Source: Whalleya microplaca (lineage: Eukaryota > Ascomycota > Sordariomycetes > Xylariales > Xylariaceae). From it: DNA of 64,000 nt. The stretch spans positions 62,001-126,000 of the forward strand of contig MU385761.1 in NCBI GenBank assembly GCA_022497155.1. Direction: 5' to 3'. Below the pieces are notes generated by a model. That model had not been told where the DNA came from, did no database searches, and saw nothing but the letters and a program-made list of their open reading frames with translations. Both the position numbers and the translations under genes were made by a program. Below are positions 24,854 through 37,200 of this stretch, one piece after another (position 1 is the stretch's first letter; every line of letters begins with the position of its first letter).

Positions 24854-25633
24854 TTAGGCAATAAATGCATAAGCCAATGAACTTGAAATGAACGCCGTCA
24901 ATATCAACACACCGAAATTCGGAAGACGTGCGAACCCCCCAGTGCCCAGATTGTGTGGTTCAACAACCTCCCCCGAAGAGGCCAGAACCGTTTCTCCAGA
25001 TGGATACTTGATATTGTAAACTGGAGCGGACGTCAAGGTGACAGGGTCTCCGAGCGTACTAGGACAAGTCGCCTGATTGGCATTCGGCCAATCAAGCGTG
25101 CACTCCTCATCATGGCCCCAGGAGCAAATTGAATCAAGGATGTTATAAAGAATGTAGTTCTTGGCAACCCAGCTGCTGGTCTGAGCCAGGCAGCTCGCCA
25201 AGAAATTCATACTGTTCGCGGCGCTGAGCGGCAGCTTGCCTCCGTCGGTGTGGATGAGATCCGAGCAGGACGAGGCGTCCGCGTTCTTAAACTCCATTGC
25301 GACCGACCCGCCCGCCGTAGGCTTCTCAGTGGCCGAGTAGCCGGTGTAGAGATAGTTCCAAGCGTCGTAGCTGACATCGTAGGCCCCTTGCGATTGGTCG
25401 ACGCGAAGCAGGCTCACGGTCCGTCCCTCATGGCTCACTGAGACACAGAGATTGTTGCAGTCGACGGAGCCGGGCCAGTAAGCGATGCGGTTGGTGTTTA
25501 CCTTACACCCAAGCACACCAATGGATGACGAGTAGCTATCGTGAGGTGTCACCCAGACGGTACCACTGTTGCCATCTTGAGCGAAAACGCGCGACAGTGC
25601 CGCCAGTGTCGGGATAAGAATAAGGCAGCGCAT
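24854..25633 (-). CDS. Secreted, probably GPI-anchored cysteine-rich cell-surface protein
   Basis: The 259-aa single-exon protein starts with a clear signal peptide (MRCLILIPTLAALSRVFAQ, cleavage near residue 19). It ends in a hydrophobic segment of about 20 residues (FGVLILTAFISSSLAYAFIA) with no charged tail, the form of a GPI-attachment signal. The mature part has several paired cysteines, including CKVNTNRIAYWPGSVDCNNLC, and the block VDQSQGAYDVSYDAWNYL, which recurs in fungal surface proteins that resemble RlpA/barwin-like beta-barrel folds. The barrel assignment is a guess. There are no catalytic residues that I can name. The likely place is plasma membrane or cell wall. Neighbours give no functional hint. 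Confidence 0.82.
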   Translation of the reverse strand: MRCLILIPTLAALSRVFAQDGNSGTVWVTPHDSYSSSIGVLGCKVNTNRIAYWPGSVDCNNLCVSVSHEGRTVSLLRVDQSQGAYDVSYDAWNYLYTGYSATEKPTAGGSVAMEFKNADASSCSDLIHTDGGKLPLSAANSMNFLASCLAQTSSWVAKNYILYNILDSICSWGHDEECTLDWPNANQATCPSTLGDPVTLTSAPVYNIKYPSGETVLASSGEVVEPHNLGTGGFARLPNFGVLILTAFISSSLAYAFIA

Positions 25634-27182
25634 AGCAGTGAAATGAACGACTAAAACAGGAATTCGATAAGTGAGTGGCTGATGTAATGAGCGGAAGCCA
25701 CGCCTCGGTGGCGGTAGCTCAGTCAGTCAGAGACCGGCATCGATTAAGCTATGAAAATGAGCGACATTCGAAAGAGAGCATGATGAAGAAAACGGTTCAT
25801 CGCGTGCTCTTCGTGAGATTTAAGATTGAGCGCCCCACATAGGTTTTAACTGGCTTAGCTTCTGTACTATCTAGATCTAGTGTTTATTAGGTGGATCCAA
25901 CCCCCCTGTTCCAAAAATAGGACGAAACAAAGGTGCTCGGCGCAACAAACGTAAGATATCCTTGCATTGATTGAATATAACCATCTATGTAGGTAGTGTT
26001 ATGTTACATATATGTGTGCATCTAATATGTAAGGATCGATAAAGCGTATTATGGCTTATTGTTTATCTTATATACTCCAGGAATTTAGTTCTTCCTGGAG
26101 GCTAGCTTTTCTTACGATATCTAGACGCGATCGGAAAAGCGATATTACTTAACCATGACAAAACATTTGAATACCAATCCCCTTTACACTTGCGAAGACG
26201 CCGTTAAGGGTGATTAGAAGCATCACAATGTAATGCAGCGAGTTAGTTAGCTGAAATGTTTATGTCGCGGGATATATCCGGCGTTGTTGCTGCACCGCAA
26301 TAATGGCGTCGTTTTTGGGACAGTTAAATATATATCCCCTATACTCTAATACCTATAGACCAATCCATTAGGAACTATATTTTATTATTCCCTTAATCTA
26401 TGAATACTGGAGACTTAAGGGTCTTCTACCGCATACTATGGTATAAATGCAATGGCAAGCCTTGCTAATTTGAGAGTCGAGAGAAGTGGTTGTTTAAGTA
26501 GTAGTCATTTGTCGATATGCACAATACGACTAACATATATGTTTACTTTCTTTCATTATACAGGAACCTCCTTGTATATACATTTCTTTCGTCCACGTGT
26601 TAGCCGTAACGGTATGAATCTTGTAGAATCTGAGAGTTATAGGAATGCTGTTGGATTTAAGTATAAGGATCCCTATACCTTCATCGCAAAGACATTAATC
26701 TTACCTATCTTTATATGTGCAATTACACGTCCGCAATGATACGAAACCCTGCCTCTTACCGAATATATCCACAAGAAATTACTAGGTAAGTTGGGTCAAT
26801 TAGTAATCATATGGCCGTACTATGTGAAAACGTTGAAGTTGGCTAGATTTAGCGATTGATTTGTGAATGCGTTCGTAACATATCCAAGTCAGTGGACAAA
26901 CCACTACATACTACATCCACAGCCCATTTTTCCCTCTTCAGGAACCAATCAAACATTTATGAAGGCGCAGCAGCGGATGGGAAATGCTTCCATACTCTCC
27001 TCGGACTAGGATGCGGCCGCGCCACCGCTAGTCTGATTATTCGCATCCCTTGTGTGAACTCCTTGGAACCGAACATCGCCAACGTGGTCAGGCTTTGTTA
27101 TGGGTTGCATTGAATGTTCAGCTGGAAATGGAACTTTCCACCTTACTAACACCTGGCAAAACCTGCGACTGTCCTGTACAAT
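25634..27182. other. Intergenic, no gene seen
   Basis: About 1.5 kb of AT-rich DNA. A 95-codon open frame at 26452-26739 has no recognisable sequence or codon bias, and I do not call it. A short dyad at 26075-26103 (CTCCAGGAA..TTCCTGGAG) was noted. Confidence 0.55.
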
Positions 27183-28256
27183 ATGGCGCAAGCTAATGAT
27201 ATGGCATCCCAACGAGCAGCAGCTCTCAAAGCACATTTCGAACGTCCTGACTTCAAACCCCGACCAATTTTGACGTCGCTCAATGGCGACAGCGCGTGGC
27301 TCATGTCTTTTCCGTTGCCGGTTGCACAGCGAGCAAGCTCTGGTAGAGCTTACTATCACATTGTCTCCGAGCCCTGGCTCCAAGGGCCGGCAGTGACTGG
27401 TCATAGGTGGCTGGTATGGATCAACTGGGGCACGGCACCCGAGGTGAGCGACGCAACAGCAGTAGAGGCTCTGGTCCTCGAGATCGAGGGCGCGGCAGCA
27501 GCAGCGGCAGCAGCGGGCATCGCAGATTCCAGCATCGCTGAGCAGAGATCGTCAGGCTCATTGATTGACGCCATCTTCATCCACTTCCACTACAACGACC
27601 ACTTGCACGAGCCCACACTCCGCCAGTTCGACCCAAGCATCCCCGTCTTCGCGGCGATCGAGGCCGCTGCCATGATCCGGACGTGGAACCACTTCAACAC
27701 CGTGATCACGCAACGCGACCTCGATCCAAGCTGCGGGGGTTCTTGGCAGGATCTGCACCCCGGGGCTCCGCTGCCGTCTTGGCTGAACGTCTTCCGACTG
27801 CCGGGACACCACGAACTCAACTTCGCCACCGCGCTGGTGTGGTCTGACCCCGACGATGCGCAGCGCCAGCCCGAGGCGCTGGTGTACTCTCCGCACGGGA
27901 TCCAAATCGAGCAGCCGGCCCTGCAAGCGTTTCTGCACAGCGCAGAGCCGGCGGTGTCGAATCTGGCTATCCTGTGCGCGTTGAAGGATAGCTTTGCATT
28001 TGGCGTGCGAACCACTCTGGGCGTCGCTGGGTCTTTGGCGCTGGCGAGGGAGGCGAAGCCGAAGTATTGGGTGCGTACGGCGGATTCACCACTGCGCTAC
28101 TGGGGACTAGTCATGATCTTCGTCCGGGACATATTTCGCTCCCTGGAGTCTGGCCTCGAAGAAGAAAAGGCTGCAAAGGGAAACGCAGGTAGTGAGTTGG
28201 GGATAATGCCACAGCCTGTTGAGGTTCCAAACGGCGGGTGTTTCATCCTAGAATAA
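27183..28256 (+). CDS. Metallo-beta-lactamase-fold protein (UlaG-like fungal family)
   Basis: The 357-aa protein has no signal peptide. The pattern is that of fungal UlaG-type metallo-beta-lactamase-fold proteins: a strand-rich N-terminus with WLVWINWG, then DAIFIHFHYNDHLHEPTLRQF (about residues 132-152) as the metal-ligand segment, SIPVFAA, a central LPGHHELNFATALVW with further His residues, and VYSPHGI. The ligand segment reads H-x-H-x-x-D-H-x-H rather than the textbook H-x-H-x-D-H, so the zinc site may be altered. A run of eight alanines near residues 102-111 comes from a GCA/GCG repeat. The C-terminal 50 residues are charged and low in conservation. Substrate unknown; a hydrolase role is an expectation of the fold. 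One exon, GC-rich. Confidence 0.78.
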   Translation: MAQANDMASQRAAALKAHFERPDFKPRPILTSLNGDSAWLMSFPLPVAQRASSGRAYYHIVSEPWLQGPAVTGHRWLVWINWGTAPEVSDATAVEALVLEIEGAAAAAAAAGIADSSIAEQRSSGSLIDAIFIHFHYNDHLHEPTLRQFDPSIPVFAAIEAAAMIRTWNHFNTVITQRDLDPSCGGSWQDLHPGAPLPSWLNVFRLPGHHELNFATALVWSDPDDAQRQPEALVYSPHGIQIEQPALQAFLHSAEPAVSNLAILCALKDSFAFGVRTTLGVAGSLALAREAKPKYWVRTADSPLRYWGLVMIFVRDIFRSLESGLEEEKAAKGNAGSELGIMPQPVEVPNGGCFILE

Positions 28257-30388
28257 GTTGACGTCGTGCATTGTACTCGGTATCGACCTGGTATAGGCAC
28301 TATTTACAGAATAGTGTTGGTGGGAGGGAGGGGTTTGTGAGGCGCCGGGCGAGGTTCATTTGTTCACTTGTTCATGGTCAGACGTTCTCGGTTGGCAGCT
28401 TTTCGGTTAATATAACTCGATAGGTAATCCCTGTCTCCTCGAGTCTGGACAGACAGCAAACACACGACTCGGTATTCAAAAACAGCAGCAGGCAGGTCTC
28501 TAGATTAATTTTAGACGTGTTAAGAATTTGCCGGAAGCCTTCCAAAATTCAAGTAGAAAGTCAGATTTGAATAGTACTGAAAGTGCCCCTGTACTACCCA
28601 GGGTCCTAGACTACATAGAACCGCAAACGACGACATCCCTAAGCATGTATTATGATATTAGCAATAGTATCAGGAAGTTAACTAGTCACATTTTGTGTCA
28701 TGCTCATCGAGATCTCTCACTCGTAGTTATTGCTTATGTTCTTATTCCTCTTCACTTGATAATCATAGCTCAGTCATGAGATTTTATCCGCATAGGTTAC
28801 TAGTAAGGGATATTGATTGGGTTATATAGACTCGATGACCCTGCGCCCCGAACGAGCCGAAGACCAGTTTTACCTAATTAAGCCAATTTATCCGAGGAGA
28901 AGACCCCGAATCTATTACCACGGAAAAATCCTCAAATGTTCTTCAAGGGGCCAATACAAGAACTAAGACTCCACAAACGTCGAGTATCCTTATGTTTTTG
29001 AAATCCCAGACTAGCCATTCATCGACCCGGGTTCAATCTTGATATGACAGTACAAGTCATTGGTGGGGTGTCCGTATATAGTGAATGTAGAAACGGTAGC
29101 ACGGCGCAGGAGTGCTTAGGTTCTGTTGGCTATGAAGAAAGTAAAAGAAGCATGCAGTAGACTTTCATGTAATGAGACTATGTAGGTGTTATCAACGCCA
29201 AGATGTGAAGCGCAGAGCAACAGCATCACAGATAATGGAGAGGTATATGCTTCATAATCTAATATCAGGAGATAAAATCCATATACGAAGGACCATCTTG
29301 CTATACCTATTCATGGCATGTATATCCTCCGTCATTCCATTGGACATGGCAACGGTGTTCATGAAGTGAGAATTTAGTCGTGTGTAGTAAACCTTGCCCA
29401 TAGTGCTATATGTAGACACATCATGATCGTTATGAGGAAGCTACAAAACGAGACAACTTATGATACCTACAATTATTCATTTTGACCGATAAAGAATACC
29501 GATCGCATTCAATGGGTTGCATTTAGGAAATGTTCAAAATAGTCCGCACTTCATTGGATATAGTGAATATGAGCGAATTGCAAACAAGAATAGTTAAAAC
29601 TCTTGCGAAATGCTCTTAAGACTTTACGAGCTTAGTAGACTTTATTATATTTCTATGAGAGTTGTATTGTGAGTAGATGCTATTTTCTTCTATCTCGTGT
29701 AATCTTGGCATGTGTCGGATATTAGTTATGCTCCTCTCGAGTCGATAATATAAACAGTCATTTTCGATATATTGTTGATGATTTTAAGCGTCTCTTACTT
29801 TTGAGGGTTCCGCTTGCTGTTACCATCTATGTGTAACTGCAGAACAAGGAGTGTAGCTCGTGATATCGTTCAAACCATCACTTACAACATGAGGAGTTGC
29901 TGTGATGAAGTCCCACCTCAAATAAACTGTGCCTATTGTGTAGAAACAGATTAATCTTTGAACTCAGGATGCATTAGATCTGACTTATTCATAGTTGATA
30001 GAATGTGGATTAGGAGGCCCAGGTTTCTTTCTATTAAAAGAGCGATGCACTTATCTAAACATCTGAAGATCCCAACGGGGAAGTCTATTGAATGACATCA
30101 AAATTGAGTTCACAATACCTATAGACAGCAGAGATCGTTGACGATCAGCGGCGTTTACTCTGGATGAACATGTGAATGTCACTAAGCACAATCATTTGAT
30201 ATAGACGGAGAGTCAAGTTGAAGGGTAATAAAATGTCTTCTATTGTCTCCTGCGAGGACAAGTTTTGATATCTCTATGATTGTGGCTTGCTTCAATCTAT
30301 GTGATAGCACCATCCCACCAAACCCATGAAACGTTAACACGTTAAAACCATACAACGCCTTCCATCCCAAGAAAAAAGGGGTCCAAGT
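28257..30388. other. Intergenic, no gene seen
   Basis: About 2.1 kb, strongly AT-rich from 28500 on, with short random frames only. No element ends, RNA gene or relic was recognised. Confidence 0.6.
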
Positions 30389-31894
30389 CTAAATGATTGC
30401 TGCGCCGTCCGCCTTGTCGCCGTGTAGCACAGGGTTGATCCGCTCATCGAAATGCATCTTGAAATCATCGCCAAGCTCCTTCCGCAGCGCTGTCTGGACA
30501 GCCTCCAGGACGTTGGGGAAGACGCCGAAGTTGGCGGGGTTGTTCTCGTCGTTCTCGCCACCCTGGAAGACACCAGTGCGGACCAGACAGGTGTTCCAGC
30601 CGTACATGTTGCCTCCGATGATATCAGAGGCCGGGTTGTCACCGATCATGTAGATGTTCTCGGGGAGCTTCTCGTCGCCGTGGAGCTGCTCCATCCAGGA
30701 GGTGATGACCTCGTCGGCATACTTGTATGTAGCCAGCTCGGGCTTGCCGTAGACCACACGCTCCAAGTCGACGCCAGTAAGGGCCTTGTACATGGCCTCC
30801 AGACCGATGCGGAAGGCACCCTGAGACATGCGTGGCGTCCAGTGCTCGGTCGGGCACAGCAAGTCTCCCTGGGAGAAGTAGATAGGGATTCGCTGAGAGA
30901 CTGGGTCCTTGGCCATGGTACCGAGGCGACCGTTCTCGGATTGCAGCAAATCCATAATGATCTGCATGTCCGTGGCGTAGTCACGAGAGTCAGAGAAGAC
31001 TAAGATAGCCTCGATGTTCACCTTGGTAAAGTCACGCGGTCGCGAGGAAGCGCGCTCCTCCTCCGTGAAGACTCTGTAGGGAGCGATCGAGGCGTCCGAG
31101 GCCACGATGTCGTTAGGAACGACAATATCCTTGAATCCATATTGTTCAGCAACCTCTCGGCACTTGTAACCCTCGCCGCCGACGACCAAGACGGTATTAT
31201 AGTACTCGGCAAGGGCGCTCATCGGAGTGTGTGATTGGATGAATTGCTCAGTGTCGACTGGGTTGTTGAGGATCTTTGAGAGCTGCTCGCAACGAGCCTT
31301 CTCAGGCTTTCCAGACCCGTTTGTCAAGAAGATGTGGGGAATCTTGATGCCAAGTTCGTTGTCACCATTGAGAATCTCAAGAGCACGTTGGCCTTGAGGA
31401 ATGAGCCGGTCACCGTGGACAAGGACACCGTCGATATCGAAAGCAAAAGCCATGTTCTTGGCCTTCTTCACCTTGTCGGCGGAGAGACTCTGAACCTGGG
31501 AAGCCAGAATAGCCCGAGATGGCTGGATGGCCGGCATGCCCGGGCGGGTTGGGCGGCCGGGCAAGTCATCAGGAAGGTGAACAGACGACAAGCGAGACTG
31601 TCTCTTAGATCTAGGAATAGGCAGCGATGCGCCGAAGGAGTTCCTTGAGCCTCTCCTGTCCCTCATCGACGGCGAGACGCTCAGGTTGTGCATATACTTC
31701 TGTGCCTCAGAGATGGATGATCTCGAGGCCGGAACCTCGATAGGGCCTTCGCCATCATCCCCTGGGATGGGCAATTGGTTGTGATGACTGGAGGCCATAG
31801 CTACGCCGTTACCGTGAGTTGCAGGAGTTGCCTTTTGAGCAGGAGGACTAGACGGTGGTGCTACACCGAAGTCAGAGTCTTCGAACATAGGCAT
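30389..31894 (-). CDS. HAD-IIA hydrolase of the CECR5/HDHD5 family
   Basis: The 501-aa protein starts at the first true ATG, 31894 (MPMFEDSDFG); the frame is open a little further up but without an ATG. Residues 1-145 are low-complexity, Pro/Ser-rich and basic. The hydrolase begins at AFAFDIDGVLVHGD, with nucleophile Asp about 153 and Asp 155 of HAD motif I. Motif II is HIFLTNGSG, motif III lysine is in YGKPELATYKYADE and motif IV is MIGDNPASDIIGGNMYGW. A cap of the IIA type lies between motifs II and III. This matches the eukaryotic CECR5-type family (yeast YKR070W), thought to be mitochondrial phosphatases of unknown substrate. The long N-terminal extension is not an obvious targeting peptide. 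Divergent from the aldo-keto reductase across 1.4 kb. Confidence 0.9.
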   Translation of the reverse strand: MPMFEDSDFGVAPPSSPPAQKATPATHGNGVAMASSHHNQLPIPGDDGEGPIEVPASRSSISEAQKYMHNLSVSPSMRDRRGSRNSFGASLPIPRSKRQSRLSSVHLPDDLPGRPTRPGMPAIQPSRAILASQVQSLSADKVKKAKNMAFAFDIDGVLVHGDRLIPQGQRALEILNGDNELGIKIPHIFLTNGSGKPEKARCEQLSKILNNPVDTEQFIQSHTPMSALAEYYNTVLVVGGEGYKCREVAEQYGFKDIVVPNDIVASDASIAPYRVFTEEERASSRPRDFTKVNIEAILVFSDSRDYATDMQIIMDLLQSENGRLGTMAKDPVSQRIPIYFSQGDLLCPTEHWTPRMSQGAFRIGLEAMYKALTGVDLERVVYGKPELATYKYADEVITSWMEQLHGDEKLPENIYMIGDNPASDIIGGNMYGWNTCLVRTGVFQGGENDENNPANFGVFPNVLEAVQTALRKELGDDFKMHFDERINPVLHGDKADGAAII

Positions 31895-33270
31895 CTTGAA
31901 AAGGCTGATATAAAGTTCGACGCTGTTCAAGAATAGAGTTCTCTAGTGAAAAGACGGATCTAGAGTAAGTAAGCATGCAACAGAGAAAGAATGAGTCTAG
32001 TTGATAAGCTTAGAGGGGTCCTGATACCAATGACGGGGGAGTCACGTTATATTTATCTGTCTGCCGCACAGTATATAGTAGATACCACCTACCCTACCTA
32101 CCCCTAGAGTTTCGGCAGCACCCGCAAAGCCGTGGTATTTCAAAGGTAGCCGCTCCTCCTCGCCCGATGGCCCGGTACGGAGTACATCACAGTGATAGAA
32201 GATGATAAGTCCTATCATCCCTTGCCACGATGATCCTGGTCCATGTTATCTGCAAGGTCTGCAGGCGCAATGAAACGATTCACTGTGACTAGGTGTTAGT
32301 CACTGAGGCTGTTACACACCGGTAGTTTCGCCATATAAGGCTTTTCAGCCTTCTGCTCTGGTCCTTTTCCAGAAGGTTTGCATAGGGTTTCGCCGCGCAG
32401 CATGTTGGGGAGCAGCACGATACCTAATCAGTCCGAAAAGGAGCCGCGCAACCCCCGGCCACTGGTCCCTGGATCCACTGAAGCATACCCGCAGCAGCTC
32501 CAGACTGACATCATCTCGGATCCGCCCTGGATCCGCCCTGGATCCGCTTCTGACTCGGATAGTGGATAAGGACAGTGGATATCTCGAATTCGAATATTTT
32601 CTAGCGTACCTGGCGTACTGCCTCATCTTTGCCATTTCCAGCCTCCAGCGCCCGCCAGCTTCAGCACGTTCCTGCAACCAGCCCGCCGACCAGCTTTCCG
32701 ATAGGTGGCGCTGCAACCGCGCCGGAAAACTTCACACAATTTTCCCAGAATTTCCCAGAATTTCCTCCCCATAGGGCAGCCCTTGACCGCTCTTAGCGTA
32801 GTCGGTGTTAGAATCCGAACGGACTGCAGACCTTATCCACACCGAACCAAAAGTCCTAACCGATACAAGCAAACACGGGATGGCGGAAGCCAATACTATG
32901 CATGTCTGAAACCCAGTCTTTACTCATCGTATCCACTTCACATGTCATAATATAATACGTAGTAGAAGGTGCTAGATAAGGGTTTACGACAACTGTATCT
33001 GCACACAACTGGGGCACGGAGCTGATCGGGGCTGACTTGGATGCGTTCGTTAAGCGAAAACTTTTACCTGTCGACCCTGAAGCCTATCTTCGTTCGATGA
33101 TGCAATGTTTGCAACGTGGTCCTCTTAAAGGTCCCCGCAACCGGCTAGACTGACATCGCAAGTTCATACTGTTTTACTGTTTGAGCATTGTATGTTCGAG
33201 CATTGCAAACACTGGTCAGAGTCTGCATTCCATCCTAACGCTATAGACGACCCGTATCATATCTCACAAG
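31895..33270. promoter_or_regulatory. Divergent intergenic region between the HAD hydrolase and aldo-keto reductase
   Basis: Both neighbours read outward, so each promoter lies here. It includes pyrimidine-rich leaders near both ends and small direct repeats: GGATCCGCCCT repeated at about 32518-32547 and TTTCCCAGAA repeated at about 32741-32763. No TATA box was assigned and no gene is seen. Confidence 0.5.
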
Positions 33271-34251
33271 ATGTCTCATACTTCCTTCACTTTGAACAAC
33301 GGAGTCAAGATTCCAGCTTTGGGATTTGGCACCTTCGCCAATGAAGGTGCAAAGGGTGAGACGTACAAGGCCGTCACCTACGCGCTGAAGGTTGGGTATA
33401 GGCACCTTGACTGTGCCTGGTTCTACCACAATGAAGCCGAGGTCGGCGAAGCCGTTCGAGATTTCCTGAAGGAAAACCCGTCCGTGAAACGGGAGGACAT
33501 ATTCATCTGCACCAAAGTATGGCAGCATTTGCATGAGCCAGAAGAGGTGAAGTGGTCGCTGGACAGCTCTCTCAAGGCCTTCGGCCTAGACTACATTGAC
33601 CTTTTCCTCGTCCACTGGCCGATCGCTGCTGAGCGCGATGACAATTACATGCCCAAGCTCGGGCCAGATGGCAAGTACATCATTAAGAAAGATCTCACAG
33701 AAAACCCGGAGCCGACTTGGCGGGCCATGGAAGAAGCGTATGAGAATAAGAAGGTTCGCGCCATCGGCGTCTCGAACTGGACGATTCCCGGCCTAAAGAA
33801 ACTACTGTCATTCGCCAAAGTCAAGCCGGCCGTGAATCAGATTGAGGTTCACCCATTCTTGCCCAACCAGGAGTTGATTGATTTCTGCAAGCAAAACGAC
33901 ATCCTACCAGAGGCATTCTCGCCACTAGGCTCTCAGGACCAGGTGCCAAACACTGGTGAGAAGGTCCGCACCAACAAGACTCTGAATGAAGTTGCCGACC
34001 GGAGCGGGCACACATTAGCTCAAGTCCTCCTTGCCTGGGGTCTGCGCCGCGGCTATGTCGTCTTGCCTAAGAGCTCAACTCCGTCACGCATCGAGAGCAA
34101 TTTCCAGATCCCCGAGATCTCAGATGAAGATTTCCAAGCAGTGGAGGGTGTGGCGCGAGGACGACATACCCGCTTTGTCAACATGAAGGACACATTTGGA
34201 TACGATGTATGGGCCGATGAGGTCACGCAGGATGGCGTTTCAGTCGCCTGA
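33271..34251 (+). CDS. Aldo-keto reductase (AKR family, NADPH-dependent)
   Basis: A complete 326-aa (alpha/beta)8 oxidoreductase in one exon. The AKR tetrad is all present: Asp47 and Tyr52 in GYRHLDCAWFYHNE, Lys82 in FICTKVWQH and His115 in LFLVHWP. NADPH-binding LPKSSTPSRIESNFQ, with the usual Lys-Ser and Arg, is near residue 270. GFGTF and the GVSNW segment are also conserved. Family members reduce aldehydes, aldoses or ketones in the cytosol, with GCY1/YPR1-type enzymes the nearest fungal comparison. Substrate cannot be told from sequence. Length and start fit; no oddities. Confidence 0.95.
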   Translation: MSHTSFTLNNGVKIPALGFGTFANEGAKGETYKAVTYALKVGYRHLDCAWFYHNEAEVGEAVRDFLKENPSVKREDIFICTKVWQHLHEPEEVKWSLDSSLKAFGLDYIDLFLVHWPIAAERDDNYMPKLGPDGKYIIKKDLTENPEPTWRAMEEAYENKKVRAIGVSNWTIPGLKKLLSFAKVKPAVNQIEVHPFLPNQELIDFCKQNDILPEAFSPLGSQDQVPNTGEKVRTNKTLNEVADRSGHTLAQVLLAWGLRRGYVVLPKSSTPSRIESNFQIPEISDEDFQAVEGVARGRHTRFVNMKDTFGYDVWADEVTQDGVSVA

Positions 34252-37200
34252 ATGCTCGGCGCTAAAAACCGAATTTCACTTTTCATGCAGATGTAGGGAC
34301 TATTCTGCAAGGGCGGCATACCCGACCGTTGCCTACTGGATTATGGCCCAAGAATACACTGAAGAGATACCACGGAATATGGGGGATGGATGATTGAATA
34401 GCACTTTGAAGGACACCTGTTTTATTCATGAAGCACTGGCTAGCGAAAAGGTAAAAAAAGCATGCAGACTTTTAACTGTTGAGAAGCGAAAATGAATTGA
34501 TGGCGTTAGCGGATGAAAAGACAACGTTTTGTAGAGCTCTGTCCATAGATACAGCTGTTCAATGAAACTCATCTCTCACAGAGAGGTTTTGCTTATCTTG
34601 TTTTCGCATACCTGCGTATCACATATCAACTCACACATGGATGTACTTGCGTCAAGCGCATGCCTTCAAGAATTCGCTATTGCTCTCGAGGCCTGTCACG
34701 TCTGCAAGTGTATTCAGGAGTGAATTACAGCATATGAGGGCTGATGTCATTGCCTATCAGTCTGCAGAACGAGTGGGACAAAGTGGGTAGCTGATAGCTA
34801 ACAGCTTCCTAGCGCAACTATCCAGGACACCACCAAGCGCCGCTTCTTGGCTTACATGGAGCGGCACTGCAACGCTGCAACACTGCAAACCAAGCTTCAA
34901 TGCATGGTTTTGATGGTCGAGGCGGAATCTTTTCTGGATGTTTCCTTGACCTGACGATCTTCGCGCTCTCTTCCAGCACGTTCTCGCGGAATCTCTTAAT
35001 CGTGAAAACTAGGGTGTTTTGCTGTGCCGTTCACCCAAATTCTATATCATGCATCAATGTTTAATGCGACCACATTGATTCGTGAGCGTCAATGCGTTCG
35101 TTATGTGGTCTGTCCGATCCGCGGGGGATCGGCTGATCGGCCCCTCGTCGGCAATCTTGTAAATGACGAGCTAACCGATCTCCGGAGCTCCGTACTATAT
35201 ACTACATAGTACGTATGTACACGCGGCTATCACGATATACTTAATAACCAATTAGCAAGCCCCACAACAACCTGCTCCAAAATGCCCCTGGATTAACAAG
35301 CGGTACTGATCTTCGCACCAGATCTATAGCGCACACGATGTTACCGTGTTAGTCCGCGCTACTTCTATCTCAGCCAAAAAAACAGGCCACAATTGATGTA
35401 GGCTCAATTGTGGCGTCGCTAATCGGTCAGACCTCCTACGTAGTATGTCCTTGTTGTGGATATAAGCCTTGCTCATTGGCACTTATAGAGAGACCCTTCC
35501 AAGGTCCAATTCGACACCAGGCACCCGTCCAGGGATCATCAGCCAATCATCGATTAGAGCGTCCGTGTGAAGCCGTGTTGGAAGCAAGGTGCCGAAATGA
35601 GGATGTAGTCAAGCACTCGGTTATGCAGGTTTGCGAGGCCGGCAAACGCTGACGTCGGTTACAGAGGAGTCAAGATGGTTGGGAGTTTTTCAAGTTCGAT
35701 ATCTATTCCAAATAATTGAGAGACAGAATGATCACATCGAGCGTTTACCTTGCATTCGATCCTGCAAGCGAGATGGTATTGGTTACTGAATTGCCTAGGT
35801 AGAATTTGAGGTAAAATTAAAAAAGATGACGGCCTATTTGTCCTACTATTGATGAGTCTTCAACAGAACAGCCTGTTTGTTGCAATGGTGTCAATGGTGT
35901 AGCTAAAAGATGAAGGCCGATTTTGGCATGTTCTTTCTACTCATAGGTTCTCGATTAGGCTATGTTCGACGTTTCTAGACTGAGATTAAGCACGAAGGAA
36001 CCTTCCAGCCTTCAGCCACCGAGATCAGCAGGCATATGAAACCTAAATCAGCACCAGTAAACCTTAGACAATTGAATGGAACAGACGCCTCCTCAAGTAT
36101 TGATATCAGGATTAGTAAAGAAAGGGGGGAACAAGAAGGTCATCTTAACATTCGATGGTGATCTCAATCTCTCGTTCATGCTAAAAACCACTCCTAACTA
36201 CCCACGGCAGTTACACGTAAGTCAAGAAGAGACCTCATGTGGAATCAAGTATAAGGTTTACCTACTACGGGCCACGGCATTCTTTTAACACCAATGCAGA
36301 TATAAAATTTGGTGTAAGGTTATCATTGCCGATCTCGAGCTGTGTGAATTACAACGTCTGGTAACGTGCCGCTAGTATAGCATTTGGTATCTGGTAGCTC
36401 GATTGGTATTTTGGAAATGGCATACTAGCTACTTGTTGTAAGATAAGTTTAGAAGATGAGCGACTGGCTATGGGAGACTCAAGAGACCTGCAGTCACATC
36501 CATTTAACATATTGATAAGTTTCATGTAAGCTAAGCGGCCTAAGCCCTTGACAGTCACTAGATATCAACCAGACAAAAGCAGATTTGATTTATCCCAATG
36601 CTCAATAAATTTAAACAAGGGATATTTTAGCTTTCCCAAATATTAGTTCAATATCTATATCCGCGGCACTCGTATTATTCCATAGAATATATCTCTTACC
36701 CTCATGCATTACTATCCGTGAAGATCCCGCAAGCACTTATGACGGACTATATATAAGAGCTCCAAGTTACGTTGCCCTGAAAACCAGCCGACAATGCTAG
36801 TGCAATATCAAACATGCAGTACTAGGGTCCTTTGACCTATCGTAGAAGCATATGGGCCTACTTTTTCCCCGGGTTTTTGTCGTAGCTAACCATGTTTTCT
36901 TCCCGGGAGACCACTTACAGTAAGGATCGTAGTCTGCAGGCTCCTCATCGTCGTTGAATAGATCAAGATCCCGAGGTAGCTCTTCATTTACTACTTGCTT
37001 TACAGAAAGTAGACAGATATGGCCAAACTCATCTAGTAGATAGTGTTTGATGCAGGTATCCAAAATACATAGCAAAAGATTCCCAATGCGTCGACGAATA
37101 AGCGCTTGATTTGTTGCTGTCCACACAAAATACCTAGTTGAATTAGACTCATGGTATCACAAGGGCTCATTTCCGCGTGACACATGGTCATATGATGGTT

